A stretch of 64,000 bases of DNA from Nilaparvata lugens (GCF_014356525.2 NC_052517.1:6777500-6841499), one strand, 5' to 3'; shown: positions 31,932-44,149, counted from the stretch's first letter. The notes: generated from the letters alone by a model not told the origin. Program-made: numbers and translations.

Positions 31932-32440
31932 TGATATGGTGAGAGAGAGAGAGATAGTGATATGGTGAGAGAGAGAGCGAGGGGGCAGAGAGTGAGAGAG
32001 AAGGATAGGGAGAGAGAGAGATATAGTGATAGGGAGAAAGAGAGTGAGTGAGTGTGATAGGGAGAAAGAGAGTGAGTGAGTGTGAGAGAGAGAGATGATA
32101 TTAGGGAAATATCCTCCCCACTAACTCTCTACAAAAAAAAAAGAGAGAGTGAGAGAGAGAGATATGGATAGGGAGAGAGATATAGTGATATGGAGAGAGA
32201 GAGAGAGAAAGGAAGAGAGAGTGGGAGAGCGAGAGCGAGGGATCAGAGAGTGAGAGAGAGTGAGGGGGCAGAGAGTGTGAGAGAGAGGGAGGGGCAGAGA
32301 GTGAGAGAGAGTGATAGGGAGAGAGAGATATAGTGATAGGGAGAAAGAGAGTGAGTGAGTGTGATAGGGAGAAAGATAGTGAGTGAGTGTGTGTGAGAGA
32401 GAGATGATATTAGGGAAATGGAACTGAAGCTTTGTTATCA
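30965..32440. repeat. (GA)n microsatellite field with C fragments
   Basis: About 1.5 kb of GA-rich repeats. The longest pure run is at 31196-31265, and a duplicated 80-bp block containing tgcctttattgagggttag lies at 31025-31140. Embedded reverse family C pieces lie at 31145-31200, 31310-31460, 31552-31845 and 32105-32135. Confidence 0.9.
31552..31845 (-). mobile_element. Family C 3' end
   Basis: A full-length reverse copy inside the GA field, from gattgattgagtacttta to cactaactctctac, directly continuing into GA repeats. Confidence 0.8.
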
Positions 32441-32598
32441 GAAAAAATCAAAAAGATGAGCCAGCTCTTTGTATGATGTGTATATAGAGCTCTACAATTA
32501 TTCATGTGGAATACACTGAATAAGTGATTGACATCCGTATTATTTTTGCAATAATTGAACGGCTGTCTTTTCCATTATAATTGACTTGTAGTATTGAA

Positions 32599-33279
32599 TC
32601 TATATATATAAAAGTGAAATGGCACTCACTCAATGACTGACTGACTCACTCACTCACTCACTCACTCACTCGCATAACTAAAAATCTACCGGACCAAAAA
32701 CGTCAAATTTGGTAGGTATGTTCAGTTGGCCCTTTAGAGGCGCACTAAGAAATCTTTTGGCAATATTTCAACTCTAAGGGTTGTTTTTAAGGGTTTAAAG
32801 TTCGTCTTTTAGCATGTATATTCTTCTTCTCCCAATCTCTTAATTATAATTGAAATTTCCATATCATATGTTAATATAGAACTATAATCTAGATAGAGTA
32901 CCTCTTCGAAACAGTTGTTAACTGGCAACTAAATTAATAATTTTGTCAGGTTGGCATTAAGTTGAGTTGACTTTGTTAGGTTGGCACCAAGTTGAAGATT
33001 TAAATGCATTTATCGTGGAAAAATTGATTGGGCACTTCTACTTCAATCCTGGGAATATTATATTACTAGCTCGCTTCGCTCGCCATATCCGTTTAGCCAG
33101 ACGTTTAGTCTGGACCCCCGACTGGATCGTCCTAACATATGATAAAAATGCTCAAATGAAAAATGCAGGCGAGCGGAGCGAGCCTGCTGATCTCATTCCA
33201 GAACGATCCAGTCGGGGGTACGGGGGGCGGAGCCCCCTGTCTAGACCGATATGGCGAGCGAAGCGAGCCTGACGGCTAG
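32599..33279 (+). mobile_element. Helitron, non-autonomous, copy 2
   Basis: Same ends as 12749-13420 (TCTATATATATAAAAG ... GACGGCTAG) and the same A|T insertion. The tgactcactcactcact run near the 5' end is longer here. A 101-codon frame over the right half is not conserved and is not a gene. Confidence 0.92.
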
Positions 33280-33317
33280 TTAATGCAATGTAGCTTCAAC
33301 CAAATTGACTTTATCCA

Positions 33318-33520
33318 AGGGCCGGCTGGTTCCGAGCTCGGGATTTAGCTAAGTTCTAGACTTTAAACAGCTGGAGTCAGAAAATTGGCTTTCCAAAACG
33401 GGGCGTAGTCGCAGTTTTTATGATAATCTTTATTTTCTCATTTTTAAAATTGGAAACGTTTTTCCTTGACGAAATGAAACATTCCTAAATACTTCAAAAT
33501 AGCTGAAACTACACTATTTT
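33318..33520. mobile_element. Family K, left half
   Basis: From ggttccgagctcgggattta through ggggcgtagtcgcag, cut off where family G begins. Confidence 0.7.
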
Positions 33521-33523
33521 TGA

Positions 33524-33917
33524 CCGAGCGAAGTGAGGTCTAAGATTCAAGTCGACGGTTTGGCATTTCTCTTAATGTTTATATGTTGAGCATTTACGGC
33601 GAAACGCGGTTATAGATTTTCATGAAATTTGACAGGTATGTTCCTTTTTTAATTGCGCGTCGACGTTTATACAAGGGTTTTTGTAAATTTTGCATTTCAA
33701 GGATAATATAAAAGGAAGAAGGAGCCTCCTTCATACACTAATATCAGAGTAAAAATCGGACTATAGAATTATTCATCATAAATCAGCTGACAAGTGATTA
33801 CACAGATGTGTGGAGAAGCCAGTCTATTGTTGTATTTCCATAACGTCTATAGTTTCAATCAGGTACTTGTGGATGAGAATACTGCGTGAGGTCCACTGTT
33901 CACAGAACTACTAGTTT
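33524..33917 (+). mobile_element. Family G element, full length
   Basis: A 394-bp copy from tgaccgagcgaagtgaggtc to cagaactactag. It contains gcatttacggcgaaacgcgg and aaggaggctcc-type blocks. This copy provides the empty site for the Helitron at 45228-45878 (ggtttggcatttctctta). Confidence 0.75.
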
Positions 33918-33944
33918 AGGAGCCTATCTGAAATTATCTATGGG

Positions 33945-34560
33945 CCTGTTTTGGAGCTCGAGATTTAGCTAAGTTCTAGACTTTAAACAGCTTGAGTCAG
34001 AAAATTGGTTTTCCGAAACGGGACGAAGTCATAATTTTTATGATAATCTTTATTTTCTCATTTCCATAATAAATTGGAAACGATTTTCCTAGACGAAATC
34101 AAACATTCCTAAATACTTCAAAACATCTGAAAAAGCACTATTTTCTATTCTGTGTTCAATTTTCTAGTTTTTCAAAATGTAATTTTGTATTAAAATTTTT
34201 TAAATGAGTGGAATATTTCTAAAGTATTTAATTTATTGTGATTCATTTAGAGTATGAAATCAACCTTCAAAATTTTAAATCATTCCTGGACCGAAAATAA
34301 AGTAACGAAGCAGTGTGAGATTACATAACCTTATCTTTTGGACAACATTAACATTTTATCAAAATTTTTGGAGAGAAATAGTACAGGCTCAGCCTAGTTT
34401 TTCCTCCAATTTATTGTATTATGATTATAGTTTATACAATAAATGAAATGAAATGAAATTTAAAAATGAACTACGACGAGGCCCCGTTTCGGAAATCCAA
34501 TTTTCAGACTACAGCTGTTTAAAGTCTAGAACTTAGCAAAATCCCGAGCTCGGAAACCGG
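33945..34560. mobile_element. Family K copy with internal S fragment
   Basis: Both K arms are present (about 33950-34150 and 34470-34560). Between them is a family S block near 34360-34430 and a gaaatgaaatg run. Confidence 0.65.
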
Positions 34561-34864
34561 CTCTAAGACTTTCGCGAGCCTTATGATTAATAGGCAGTCA
34601 GTAAAATCTTCTTGAAACCTAAAAATACCCCAAAAATATTCCGAGTAGCAGGAACAGTAAATAAAACGGCTTGAAATAAATTCTCGCTCGTCTCGTTTCG
34701 TCCAGATATTTTTAGAAGCACTAGGCAAGCTACAACGTTGAGTTTCACTTAAAACTGGCAGAGTTCCTCATTTAAAAGCATCAACAATTCCCATACAAAC
34801 AATACTGCCAGTATAATATAAATCTCATCTCAGAGAAGATACTGTGTGATTCATTTTCATCTGT

Positions 34865-35155
34865 CAGTGCCGATTGCATAAAAGCCGGTTAAATTTTAAC
34901 CGTGATTGGTTCTCGTAAAGTTAATCACTGTTAAAATTTAACCGGCTTCTGTGCAACCGGCACTGACAGTTGGAAATGTCTTTTCGAAAAAACCTTCTCT
35001 GATTAGTTCTAGTAAAGTTAATCACGGTTAAAATTTAACCGGCTTCTGTGCAACCGGCACTGACAGTTGAAAATGTCTTTTCGAAAAAACCTTCTCTGAT
35101 GATTTAATCATTGTTAAAATTAAACTTAAATTCATTAAATTTGTGTAACCGGGCC
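34865..35155. mobile_element. Family N MITEs, overlapping tandem
   Basis: Repeated ends (gtgccgattgcataaaagcc, gcttctgtgcaaccggcac twice) show two N copies in tandem sharing a middle terminus, each with aaccttctctgat. Confidence 0.75.
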
Positions 35156-35219
35156 TCAGTGTTTTCTATGACAGAATATTGTAAATTTTATCACATAGAA
35201 ATACATACCATAGATAGAG

Positions 35220-35350
35220 GATAGCATAAGGAAGTTTTGTATCAAATTATGGTGTTGTGTATCAAGTTCAGATGATACTGTATCATATTTTGGTGATACT
35301 GTTTCGTATGGGTGATACTGTATCATTTATAGTGATATGCCATGTTAAAG
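35220..35350. repeat. gatact-rich repeat related to 163-bp satellite
   Basis: Contains atgatactgtatcat and gttgtgtatcaagtt, the inverse of words in the satellite at 55941-56740. Confidence 0.6.
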
Positions 35351-35519
35351 GACCGTTATGTTGCAAATGTCACTGTACACGTTTCAATGGCAGTGGATAA
35401 AGATAGAAGAATAGCGATGCCGATTCCCTGATTATTTTTGAAGCTTATAAATTTGAAAATCTACTTTGTGAACATACTTGATGACTGGAAATTTTGTGAA
35501 TTGAAGAACTACTAGACTG

Positions 35520-35738
35520 TGGTAAGGTCCACGTTATAATGGCAGTGGATAAAGATAGCAGAATAGCGATGCCGATTCTCTGCATTAATTGATTATATTT
35601 CTACACTGTCAAAAACATAATTGGCATCGTTGTGGACCTAGAAAAGGATAGTACCACCGGCTATGTCTAATGATAGACAAGGATACCAAAAACAAAGTTG
35701 ATCAAATACTGTCATTATAACGTGGACCTTACTATAGG
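35520..35738 (+). mobile_element. Short family A variant
   Basis: About 219 bp. It has A-type ends (taaggtccacgttataatgg / cgtggaccttactata) but a shorter, different core (acactgtcaaaaacataatt). Confidence 0.75.
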
Positions 35739-35784
35739 AGAAAAACGCCGCCGATCCTCATGCCTTCTTTTGACGGTAGCTGAA

Positions 35785-36193
35785 TGCCAAACCGTCGACT
35801 TGAATCTTAGACCTCACTTCGCTCGGTCAAAAATGACAAGAAAGTGGAGAAAGATAGGAGAACAACGTTGCCGATCCTCTCTGTCTTGTCAATGCCTTCT
35901 ATAGACGGTAGCTGATACAGGTTTATTGATGTATTATTAACTGTTCATTCTCTTTTAAAATAATCTATTATATGTTATTAAACAAGAAATGATATTTTTA
36001 AATAATTTCATAATGAATTTACATGAATAAGATGAAATATTTCGTTAATTAATAATTCTGAATTGTTAGAAGACGATCTGTCAACAGATCCAAACGAGAA
36101 AGAGATAACGCTATCCGCATTGTTGAATGATAGACAAGGATAGCAATAGCATTGCTAATCAAACACTGCCATTATAAAGTGCACTTCACTATA
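35785..36193 (+). mobile_element. Family A copy joined to a G end
   Basis: The end of family G, inverted, is at 35785-35836. A then resumes at gtggagaaagataggag and runs to a right end with two changes (agtgcacttcactata). Confidence 0.7.
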
Positions 36194-36199
36194 TAATGA

Positions 36200-36420
36200 C
36201 AGCCTCACAAAGAATATATCTGCGAGAGACATTTCAAAAACAGGGGAAAGGGGAAGATTATAGGAGGAAGAGAAAGAGAGGAAGGGAGAGAGAGGAAGCG
36301 AGAATGTGTGTGTGAAAGGGGAAGACAGAATGAAATGGGAGAATGAGAGGGAAAGAAAGAGAGAGATAGAGAGAGAGAGAGAGTGAGAGAGAGTTAGAGT
36401 GACTGAGGGAGTGAGAGATT
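36200..36420. repeat. GA-rich tract
   Basis: A purine-rich run of about 220 bp. Its minus-strand 105-codon frame is a low-complexity artefact. Confidence 0.85.
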
Positions 36421-36664
36421 CTATGAGGGGAGACTGATGTTTATTTCTGTTAGTTTGGGATATTTTTGGCACTGGGTATATAAGTGGTCTTCCTGCTCTA
36501 ATGGAAGAGACAGTATTATAATTGTGGAAGAATTCTTGGAATAACGAATTTGAAACTCAATTTGAATATTGATATTTAGGCTAGATCACGAGTAAGACGT
36601 GTCAAATGTGTGTGGGTGTGTTTTCAGGTTCTTAGCTCTCTTCCGCTCTCTCTCTCTCACTCAC

Positions 36665-36995
36665 TCTCTCTCTCTCTTTTTGGTAGAGAGTTAGTGGGGA
36701 GGATATTTTTAATATTCTTTCCGAAGAATGGACATTGATATGTCAAAAGCTCCGCCAATTTACGTACATGCATAACAATATAATTATCTATAGTTATTAT
36801 ATTACAAATTACTTTTTCATATCATATACAGTTCAATAATTATTTTCTTAGTCTATATTATGTAAATTCATCTATAATTTTGCTGTATTGTAAGCTATTG
36901 TATATAAGTGTATAAGCCAGTATATATAAATGTAAGCCAGTACATATGTAATCTACATAAATAAAGTACTCAATCAATCAATCTTTTAATAAAGG
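36665..36995 (+). mobile_element. Family C 3' end
   Basis: Complete sense copy preceded by (CT)n. It ends aataaagtactcaatcaatc. The block tataagccagtatat is partially duplicated at 36918-36945. Confidence 0.85.
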
Positions 36996-37077
36996 CAGCT
37001 AATCAATCAATCAATCTCTCTCTCTCTCTCTGACTCTCCATATTTTGCAGATCCCCTCAAGAACAATAATTATTATT

Positions 37078-37446
37078 TCTATAGTGACGTCCACGTTATA
37101 ATGGCAATGGAGAAAGATAGCAGAACAACGTTGCCGATCCTCTGTCTTGACAATGCCTACTGTAGACGGTAGCTGATACAGATTTATTATTGTGATATTA
37201 CCTGTTCATTCTCGTTTAAAATATTCTATTATTAATAATATTGTATTTTTCAATAATTTAATAATGCATTTTCTTAATTACCATGAAATATTTAGTTGAT
37301 TATTAATTCTACATTTTAAAATGACAATCTGGCAACAGAACAAAGCGAGAAAGAGGTAACGCTAACCGCTTTGTTGAATGATATACAAGGATAGCAATAG
37401 CATTGCTAATCAAACGGTGCCATTATAACGTGGACCTCACTATACT
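37078..37446 (+). mobile_element. Family A MITE, complete
   Basis: About 369 bp from tatagtgacgtccacgttat to cgtggacctcactata, with minor substitutions only. Confidence 0.85.
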
Positions 37447-38048
37447 GTGAGATACACTTTACACAGTTAGCATTCCCTATTAATATTTCTCATTTCTTGA
37501 CAAAACTGAGATTTAGTTCTCTACTTGTTTTGCAGAATTTGATTGATTTATTTCTATTTTAAATGAAACAGTATTGTAGAAGGCGCCGGTAGATTTAAAG
37601 TACCACTTGACGCAAGATTGGCCTACTATTTTATATTGACAACTTGAACAAAAATCGTGAGAGGAGATAAAATCTAACCTTGTGGAACCCCCTTCTAACT
37701 TTTGTTATTAATCAACGAAACTCCGTTCAATCTGAAACTGGTTTGCAGACATCAGTATCACGCACTTTTCAATTTATTTCAATCACGATTGTGCCGTTCC
37801 AATCGCCTTTTGTTGCACTGATAAAACACATATAAACAATCAAATGCATTAGTAAAATCAATGCATTCATGTTTATCATGCTGTTGGTTCCTTGTTTGAA
37901 TATTATTTGGAACAGACACTAAAAATTTATGGAGGCCTTCAGAGTTCTGAATTATAGAACAACAATGGGGTTACAATCGACTTGAACTGAACCGAATTAA
38001 AACCGGTTGCTTCAAAATGAATAGCGTTTGGTGAAATGTTGATTGGGT
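37447..38048. other. No recognised feature
   Basis: A stretch of about 600 bp without repeats seen elsewhere in the window and without an exon candidate. Confidence 0.5.
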
Positions 38049-38406
38049 TCTATGATGACGTCCACGTTATAATAACAGTGGTATTGCTATCCTTGTCTAT
38101 CATTCAACAAAGCTGATAGTGCTATCTATTTTCGCTTTTCTCTGTTGCCAGATCGTCTTTTGACAATATAGAATTGATAATTTATTAACAAGATATTTCA
38201 TGATATTATGAAAATTCATTATTAAATTTTTGAAAACTAAAATTTCTTGCTTAATAAAATACAATTGATTATTTTAAACGAGAATACAGTATTAGATCGA
38301 TAAACCTGTATCAGCTACCGTCTACAGAAGGCATTGACAAGACAGAGGATCGGCAACGTTTTCTCCTATCTTTCTCCACTCCCATTATAACGTGGACCTC
38401 ACTATA
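38049..38406 (-). mobile_element. Family A MITE
   Basis: Reverse-oriented complete copy from tgatgacgtccacgttataa to cgtggacctcactata. Confidence 0.85.
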
Positions 38407-38876
38407 CCACTAGCAAAGCTATTGCTATCCTTGTCTACCATTCAACAAAGCTGATAGTGCTATCTATTTTCGCTTTTCTCTGTTGCCAGATCGTCTTTTA
38501 ACAATGTAGAATTAGTAATTCATTAACAAAATATTTCATCTTGATTATGAAAATTCATTATGAAATTATTGAAAATTATAATTTCTGACTCAATAAAAAT
38601 GATATAATTGATTATTTATCGAGAATGAACAGTTAATATTCCTTTTACAATAACAATTCCTTTTCTAATCATTCATAATATTGAGAATGATATTGTATAA
38701 ATAAATGGTAAGCAATTGTAATATAATACAATTGATTATTTTAAACGAGAATACAGTATTACATCAATAAACCTGTATCAGCTACTGTCTATAGAAGGCA
38801 TTGACAAGACAGAGGATCGGCAACGTTGTTCTCCTATCTTTCTCCACTGCCATTATAGCTTGGACCTCACTATAGA
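38407..38876 (-). mobile_element. Family A MITE, tandem neighbour with insertion
   Basis: A second reverse copy begins directly after the first and ends ttggacctcactatag. About 85 bp of foreign sequence (38641-38726) interrupts it, duplicating the words gttaatatt / aatacaattgattat around it. Confidence 0.75.
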
Positions 38877-39187
38877 CTCCCATTACACCGTCATAATAAG
38901 TAGTTCAATCCGGGTTTAATGCTGGTTTACAGAAAGATATGGTTGCAAATATTTTAATGTTTGAAACAACAGCGGATTCATCTGCGTTAAATACAGTGCC
39001 CTGAGTACAAATCCCGGCCCGGGCGAGAATATTTCTCGTGTCACTTCCATGTATTTGATGGACTCGCTAATCTGTCGGTCCCGGGTGCCTGAAAACAGTC
39101 GGTAGGTCATGACAAAGGTCCTAAAATTGATCAGGACCCGAAAACTCTGAAACCAAACCTGAACAAGCCAGGTCACTCGATATTACA

Positions 39188-39585
39188 AGTAGTTCTGTGA
39201 ACAGTAGACCTCACGCAGTGTTCTCATCCACAAGTACCTGATTGAAACTATAGACCTTATACAAATACAGCACTTGACTGGCTTCTCCACACATCTGTGT
39301 AATCACTTGTCAGCTGATTTATGATGAATAATTCTAGTCTGATTTTTACTCTAATATTGGCGTATGAAGGAGGCTCCTTTTTCCTTTTATATTATCCTTG
39401 AAATGCAAAATTTCCAAAAACCTTGTATATACGTCGACGCGCAATTTAAAAAAGGAACATACCTGTCAAATTTCATTAAAATCTATTATCGCGTTTCGCC
39501 GTAAATGCGCAACATATAAACATTTAAACATTAAGAGGAATGCCAAACCGTCGACTTGAATCTTAGACCTCACTTCGCTCGGTCT
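39188..39585 (-). mobile_element. Family G element
   Basis: Reverse full-length copy from agtagttctgtgaacagtag to cacttcgctcggtc. Confidence 0.75.
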
Positions 39586-39789
39586 ATTATTTAGAAATGT
39601 TCCATTTCGTCCAGGAAAAACATTTCCAATTATAGAAATGAGAAAATAAAGATTACCATAAAAACTGCAACTACGCCCCGTTTCGGAAAGCCAATTTTCT
39701 GACTCCAGCTGTTTAAAGTCTAGAACTTAGCTAAATACCGAGCTCGGAAACCAGCCCTGAATGCTATTTGGAGATGATAATAATAATAT

Positions 39790-40058
39790 CATAGAGAAAC
39801 GATAGCATAAGTAGATATCCCATGGTATAGGACGTTTATGTAGCAACTTTTACTGTTATCCCAAGCTTCATGTAGTTCTTTCCTATGCAGCTGTGTGACG
39901 CTGGTAGTCCCTCAAATTGTGCCGTTCATACACTCTCACCCCAACAAAACAGTAAAAATTGACAATAATCGACAGTAATCGGTTTGAGATAACAGTAAAA
40001 GCTGCGACATAAATTCCCTATACCATGGGATATCTACTTACGCTATTGTTTCTCTATG
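39790..40058. mobile_element. Family B MITE with 7-bp duplication
   Basis: A 269-bp complete copy flanked by ataatat at 39783-39789 and 40059-40065. The left TIR has one change (acgatagc). Confidence 0.88.
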
Positions 40059-40409
40059 ATAATATCGAGTGACCTGGCTGGATCAGGATTGATTTCAGGT
40101 CGCACCTGATCAATTTCAGGTCCTTTGTCATGACCTAACAACTATCGTTTTTCTATGTTATTGGTTAACTATGAAAAAGTGATTTCCCAGGCACTTGGAG
40201 AACAAAATTTGAATATTATTTGACATCTAATTAAAACGGACAGTATTCCTTATGATAGTACCTCAATGCTTCCCATGCTGCCAGATTCAAGTGACTCCAA
40301 GCAAAGTGAAAAAGAACACAACAAAAACAACACCATTCAAGGTCAATAGCAAGATCAATGTTAAGGGCGGATCTACAATTCTACCCGGATTCAACCAATT
40401 TATTTCCAC

Positions 40410-40475
40410 TCTTACTCTCTCTCTCTCTCTCATTCCCCTCTCTCGGTCTCTCTCTCTCTATCTCACACACACTCA

Positions 40476-40550
<75 letters not shown>
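40410..40550. repeat. (CT)n microsatellite
   Basis: A CT-dominated run directly upstream of a family C copy. This is a recurrent arrangement (36640, 40410, 41080, 62930). Confidence 0.95.
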
Positions 40551-40551
<1 letters not shown>

Positions 40552-40860
40552 GGTAGAGATATTTGGTAGAGAGTTAGTGGGGAGGATATTTTTAATATTC
40601 TTCCCAAAGAATGGACATTGATATGTCCAAAGCTCCGCCAATTTATGTAGATGCATAACAATATGATTATTATCTATAGTTATTATATTACAAATTTCTT
40701 TTTCATATCATATACAGTTCAATAGTTATTTTCTTAGTCTATATTATGTAAATTCATCTATACCTTTGCTGTATTGTAAGCTATTGTATATAAGTGTATA
40801 AGCCAGTATATATTGTAATCTACATAAATAAAGTACTCAATCAATCAATCAATCAATCTC
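40550..40860 (+). mobile_element. Family C 3' end
   Basis: Sense copy from ggtagagagttagtgggg to (aatc)n. Short related sequences containing gagagggccggc and aataaaggcag follow at 40865-40945. Confidence 0.85.
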
Positions 40861-41094
40861 TCTTGGGTTGAGTTTAAGAGAGGGCCGGCAGCGCCCTAAC
40901 TCCGCCCTCCTAGGTAAAAATAAAGGCAGCTATTCTATTCTATTCTCTCTCACACACTCTCTCCTCACTCTCTCTGTCACTCACTTTTATATATCTCTCT
41001 CACTCCCTCACTCTCACAGGGTTGTGTGGTAGAGAGGACCAGGAGTCCTAACTCCGCCCTTAAAAGGGCAATCAATCAATCACTCTCTCTCTCG

Positions 41095-41385
41095 CTTTTT
41101 GGTAGAGAGTTAGTGGGGAGGATATTTTGAATATTCTTTCCGAAGAATGTACATTGATAAGTCCAAAGCTCCGCCAATTTATGTAGGTGTATTACAATAT
41201 TATCTCTAGTTATTACAAATTGCTTTTTTATATCATATACAGTTCAATAATTATTTTCTTAGTCTATATTATGTAAATTCATCTATAATGTTGCTGTATT
41301 GTAAGCTATTGTATACAAGTGTATAAGCCAGTATATATTGTAATCTACATAAATAAAGTATCAATAAAATCAATCAATCAATCTC
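41095..41385 (+). mobile_element. Family C 3' end
   Basis: Sense copy from ttttggtagagagttagtgg to an altered tail (aataaagtatcaataaaatc). It is followed by another gagagggccggc / aataaaggca unit at 41430-41500. Confidence 0.8.
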
Positions 41386-41777
41386 TCTCTATCTCTGGAC
41401 TCTCTCAACTCTCGAGTTGGAGGGTTAATTAAGTGTAAGAGAGGGCCGGCTGCGACCTAACCTCGCCCTCCTAGGTTTTAAATAAAGGCAACTCAAATTC
41501 AATCAGCAATCAATCTCTCTACCTCTTTCTCACACTCTCTCTCGCCCTCTCACCCTCTGTTTCTCTCTCTCTCTCTCACTCGCCGATTGATTACATCGTA
41601 AAACAGCTGTTTTATTCATGAATGGTTTCGTTTTACTCCTGTAATTGCCGAATATATTAGTGGGTTCACGTAATAAAATCGCGCCTCAATGACTGAACGA
41701 TAGGATTTTGAACGAAAGGGCTGAAATCCAAATGGGAACTTCATATTGGATGAGGTTAGGATTATGGTTAGGGTTAT

Positions 41778-42895
41778 AGTGTGGTCCACGTTATAATGGC
41801 AGTGTTTGATTAACATTGGTGTTGCTATCCTTGTTTATCATTCGACAAAGCAGATAGCGCTATCCTTGTATAATATCCCTATTATCTTCGTAACATTTTT
41901 TCGTCATATTTGTATCATCTCAGTAACATCTTTGTTTAATCTTTGTATCATCTTTGATGATCATCTTCCTATAGTGTGGTCCACGTTATAATTCAGTATT
42001 TAATTTACATTGTTAGCCATTGTTAGCCCTACTCCGCTAAGTTGCCAGATTGTTTTTCTACAATTTAGAAATCTAATTAATAAACGAAAAATTTAATCTC
42101 AATTATGAATATTTATTATTAGATCAATGTAAAATATACTTTCTTGACGTATAAAATATAATTGATTATTTTAAACAAGAATGAACAGTTAATATTACAA
42201 TATGGGGGCACCGAGCTTTGCTTGTTATTTTTATTTATTGATAAACAGAACACAATTCTCTAAAATGATCGTGTTTATATTTCACAGGTGGCTATACGTC
42301 AGCTTACGACTTACGGGGATGCGATATTTTGATTTTTCACATACTCACTCGCTCACTTTTTACCATACACAGACGACGAAAGTCTCAGCTGTTTCAGACA
42401 AGAATGAATTATCCATCTAATGTCGTTCAGCGAGTTTTCCCAAGGATGAGACCTAGTGCAATCGAATTTTTATCATAAACCTACTATGTTCCAAATTTCG
42501 TGAAAATCGTTAGAGCCGTTTTCGAGATCCATTGAACATAAATAACCAAATATAAAAATAACCAGATAATCAGATATATTTTAATGTCGTTCAGCGAGTT
42601 TTCCCAAGGATGAGACCTAGTGCAATCGAATTTTTATATCATAAACCTACTATGTTCCAAATTTCGTGAAAATCGTTACGGCCGTTTTCGAGATCCGTTG
42701 AACATTAATAACCGAATATAAAAATAACCAGAAAGCCAGATATAAATATAAACAGATATACAGAAATTTCTCGCTTAATATAATAGGATCAGATATAGCG
42801 ATATCATCTATCCTCTATAGTGGCAAGACAGAGAATCAGCACACTGTTCTCCTATCTCTCTCCACTGCCATTATAACGTGAACCACACCATAACA
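41778..42895. mobile_element. Family A-type composite holding an H element
   Basis: A-like ends (tatagtgtggtccacgttat at 41778 and again at 41973; cgtgaaccacaccata at 42895) bound two partial A sequences. At 42203 the A sequence stops and family H (to about 42785) begins. A resumes with gccattataacg. Confidence 0.6.
42203..42785 (-). mobile_element. Family H element with internal duplication
   Basis: Reverse copy from gggggcaccgagctttgctt to ctcgcttaatataatagga. The block tgtcgttcagcgagttttcc to gagatcc is present twice (42420-42535 and 42583-42700). Confidence 0.7.
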
Positions 42896-43260
42896 CCCCA
42901 CCTTTGCAACAAGATGAAGACAATCATTAAATTTGATTCCCTACAGTGGAATTTCCTTACAAAAAATTTCACCAATTTAAAAGACTACTTAAAATAGCAA
43001 CATAATATCCAATAATATTTATGATACCACGCAATTTCATGGTTCCCCAGAACCCTTCAATTTTCCACCCCATGAAACAGAGTATTCCTCTGCGTAAGGG
43101 CTGAAAATTCGTCGCTAGCGGAGCCGCCTCTCCACAAACTTCTTGGACCTGTCTAAGGTATTTGAAACACCTTACAACCCCTACAGTAATTCCCCGAAAT
43201 AGGCCAGACCATAATAAGGGGTGTGTTTTAATGGGTCGTCCCATATGGGTGGAGTTGATT
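42896..43260. other. No recognised feature
   Basis: A 128-codon minus-strand frame crosses this area but runs into the GA repeat and family C2, and has no family resemblance or splice support. Confidence 0.45.
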
Positions 43261-43261
43261 C

Positions 43262-43294
<33 letters not shown>

Positions 43295-43300
<6 letters not shown>

Positions 43301-43560
43301 GATTAGAATAGAGTTCTTTATTTATGTATGTTACAATATTTACTGGCTTATACACTGATTTACATTAAATGACGGTAATGCTAGTTATTCAACGAATTTT
43401 ACAAAGTATGAAAAAATGAATCAATGAGAATAAAGATTGAATGCAATTAGAATAACGATAATATAATAATGTGATGTAACTTCATAATCGGCGGTGTTTC
43501 AACAAATAATTGTCGATTCTCTAAGAAGGATATAAAATATCCTTCCCATTAACACACGAC
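43295..43560 (-). mobile_element. Family C2 3' end
   Basis: Reverse copy from tagagttctttatttatgta to cattaacacacgac. Confidence 0.8.
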
Positions 43561-43569
43561 AGAGAGAGA

Positions 43570-43840
43570 GAGAAAGATTATTTCTTTATTTATGTAGAGA
43601 ACATTATTTACTGGCTTATACACTTATTTACATAAATGACGGTAGTGCTAATTATACAACGAATTATACAAACTATAGATAATTAAATTAATCAAAGAGA
43701 ATAAAGATTGAATGCAATTAGAATAACGATAGTATAAAATTTTAATGCAACTTCATAAATCGGCGGTGTTTCAACAAATAATTGTCGATTCTTCAAGAAG
43801 GATATAAAATAATAGCCTTCCCATCATCACACGACCGGAA
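43570..43840 (-). mobile_element. Family C2 3' end
   Basis: A second reverse copy, separated from the first by a short GA run. It ends catcacacgaccgg. Confidence 0.8.
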
Positions 43841-43849
43841 GAGAGAGAT

Positions 43850-44135
43850 TGATTGATTGATTGAATACTTTATTTATGTTTATTATAATATATACTGGCG
43901 TTTACACTTATATACAATAGCTTACAATACAGCAAAATTATGGATGAATTTACATAATATAGACTAAGAAAATAATTATTGAACTGTATATGATATGAAA
44001 AAGCAATTTGTAATATAATAACTGTAATAATCATATTGTAATGCATCTACATAAATTGGCGGAGATTTGGACATATCAATGTCCATTCTTCGGAAACATA
44101 TTAAAAATATCCTCCCCACTAACTCTCTACCAAAA
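43850..44135 (-). mobile_element. Family C 3' end
   Basis: Reverse copy with tail (gatt)n at the left and ctaactctctaccaaaaa at the right. Confidence 0.85.
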
Positions 44136-44149
44136 AAGAGAGAGAGTGA

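Larger units (their letters stand above)
39103..40140. repeat. Large foldback with TE-filled loop
   Basis: The left arm (39103-39184, gtaggtcatgacaaaggtcc to gccaggtcactcgatatt) is inverse to the right arm (40059-40140). The 875-bp loop contains an inverted family G (39188-39585), half of a K (39590-39765) and a complete B (39790-40058). Confidence 0.75.

Noticed and set aside
40381..40656. Recurrent MHLHKLAELWTYQC / MLCIYINWRSFGH frames
   Set aside because: Antisense reading of the family C 3' end, present wherever C is present. No codon conservation beyond the DNA repeat.
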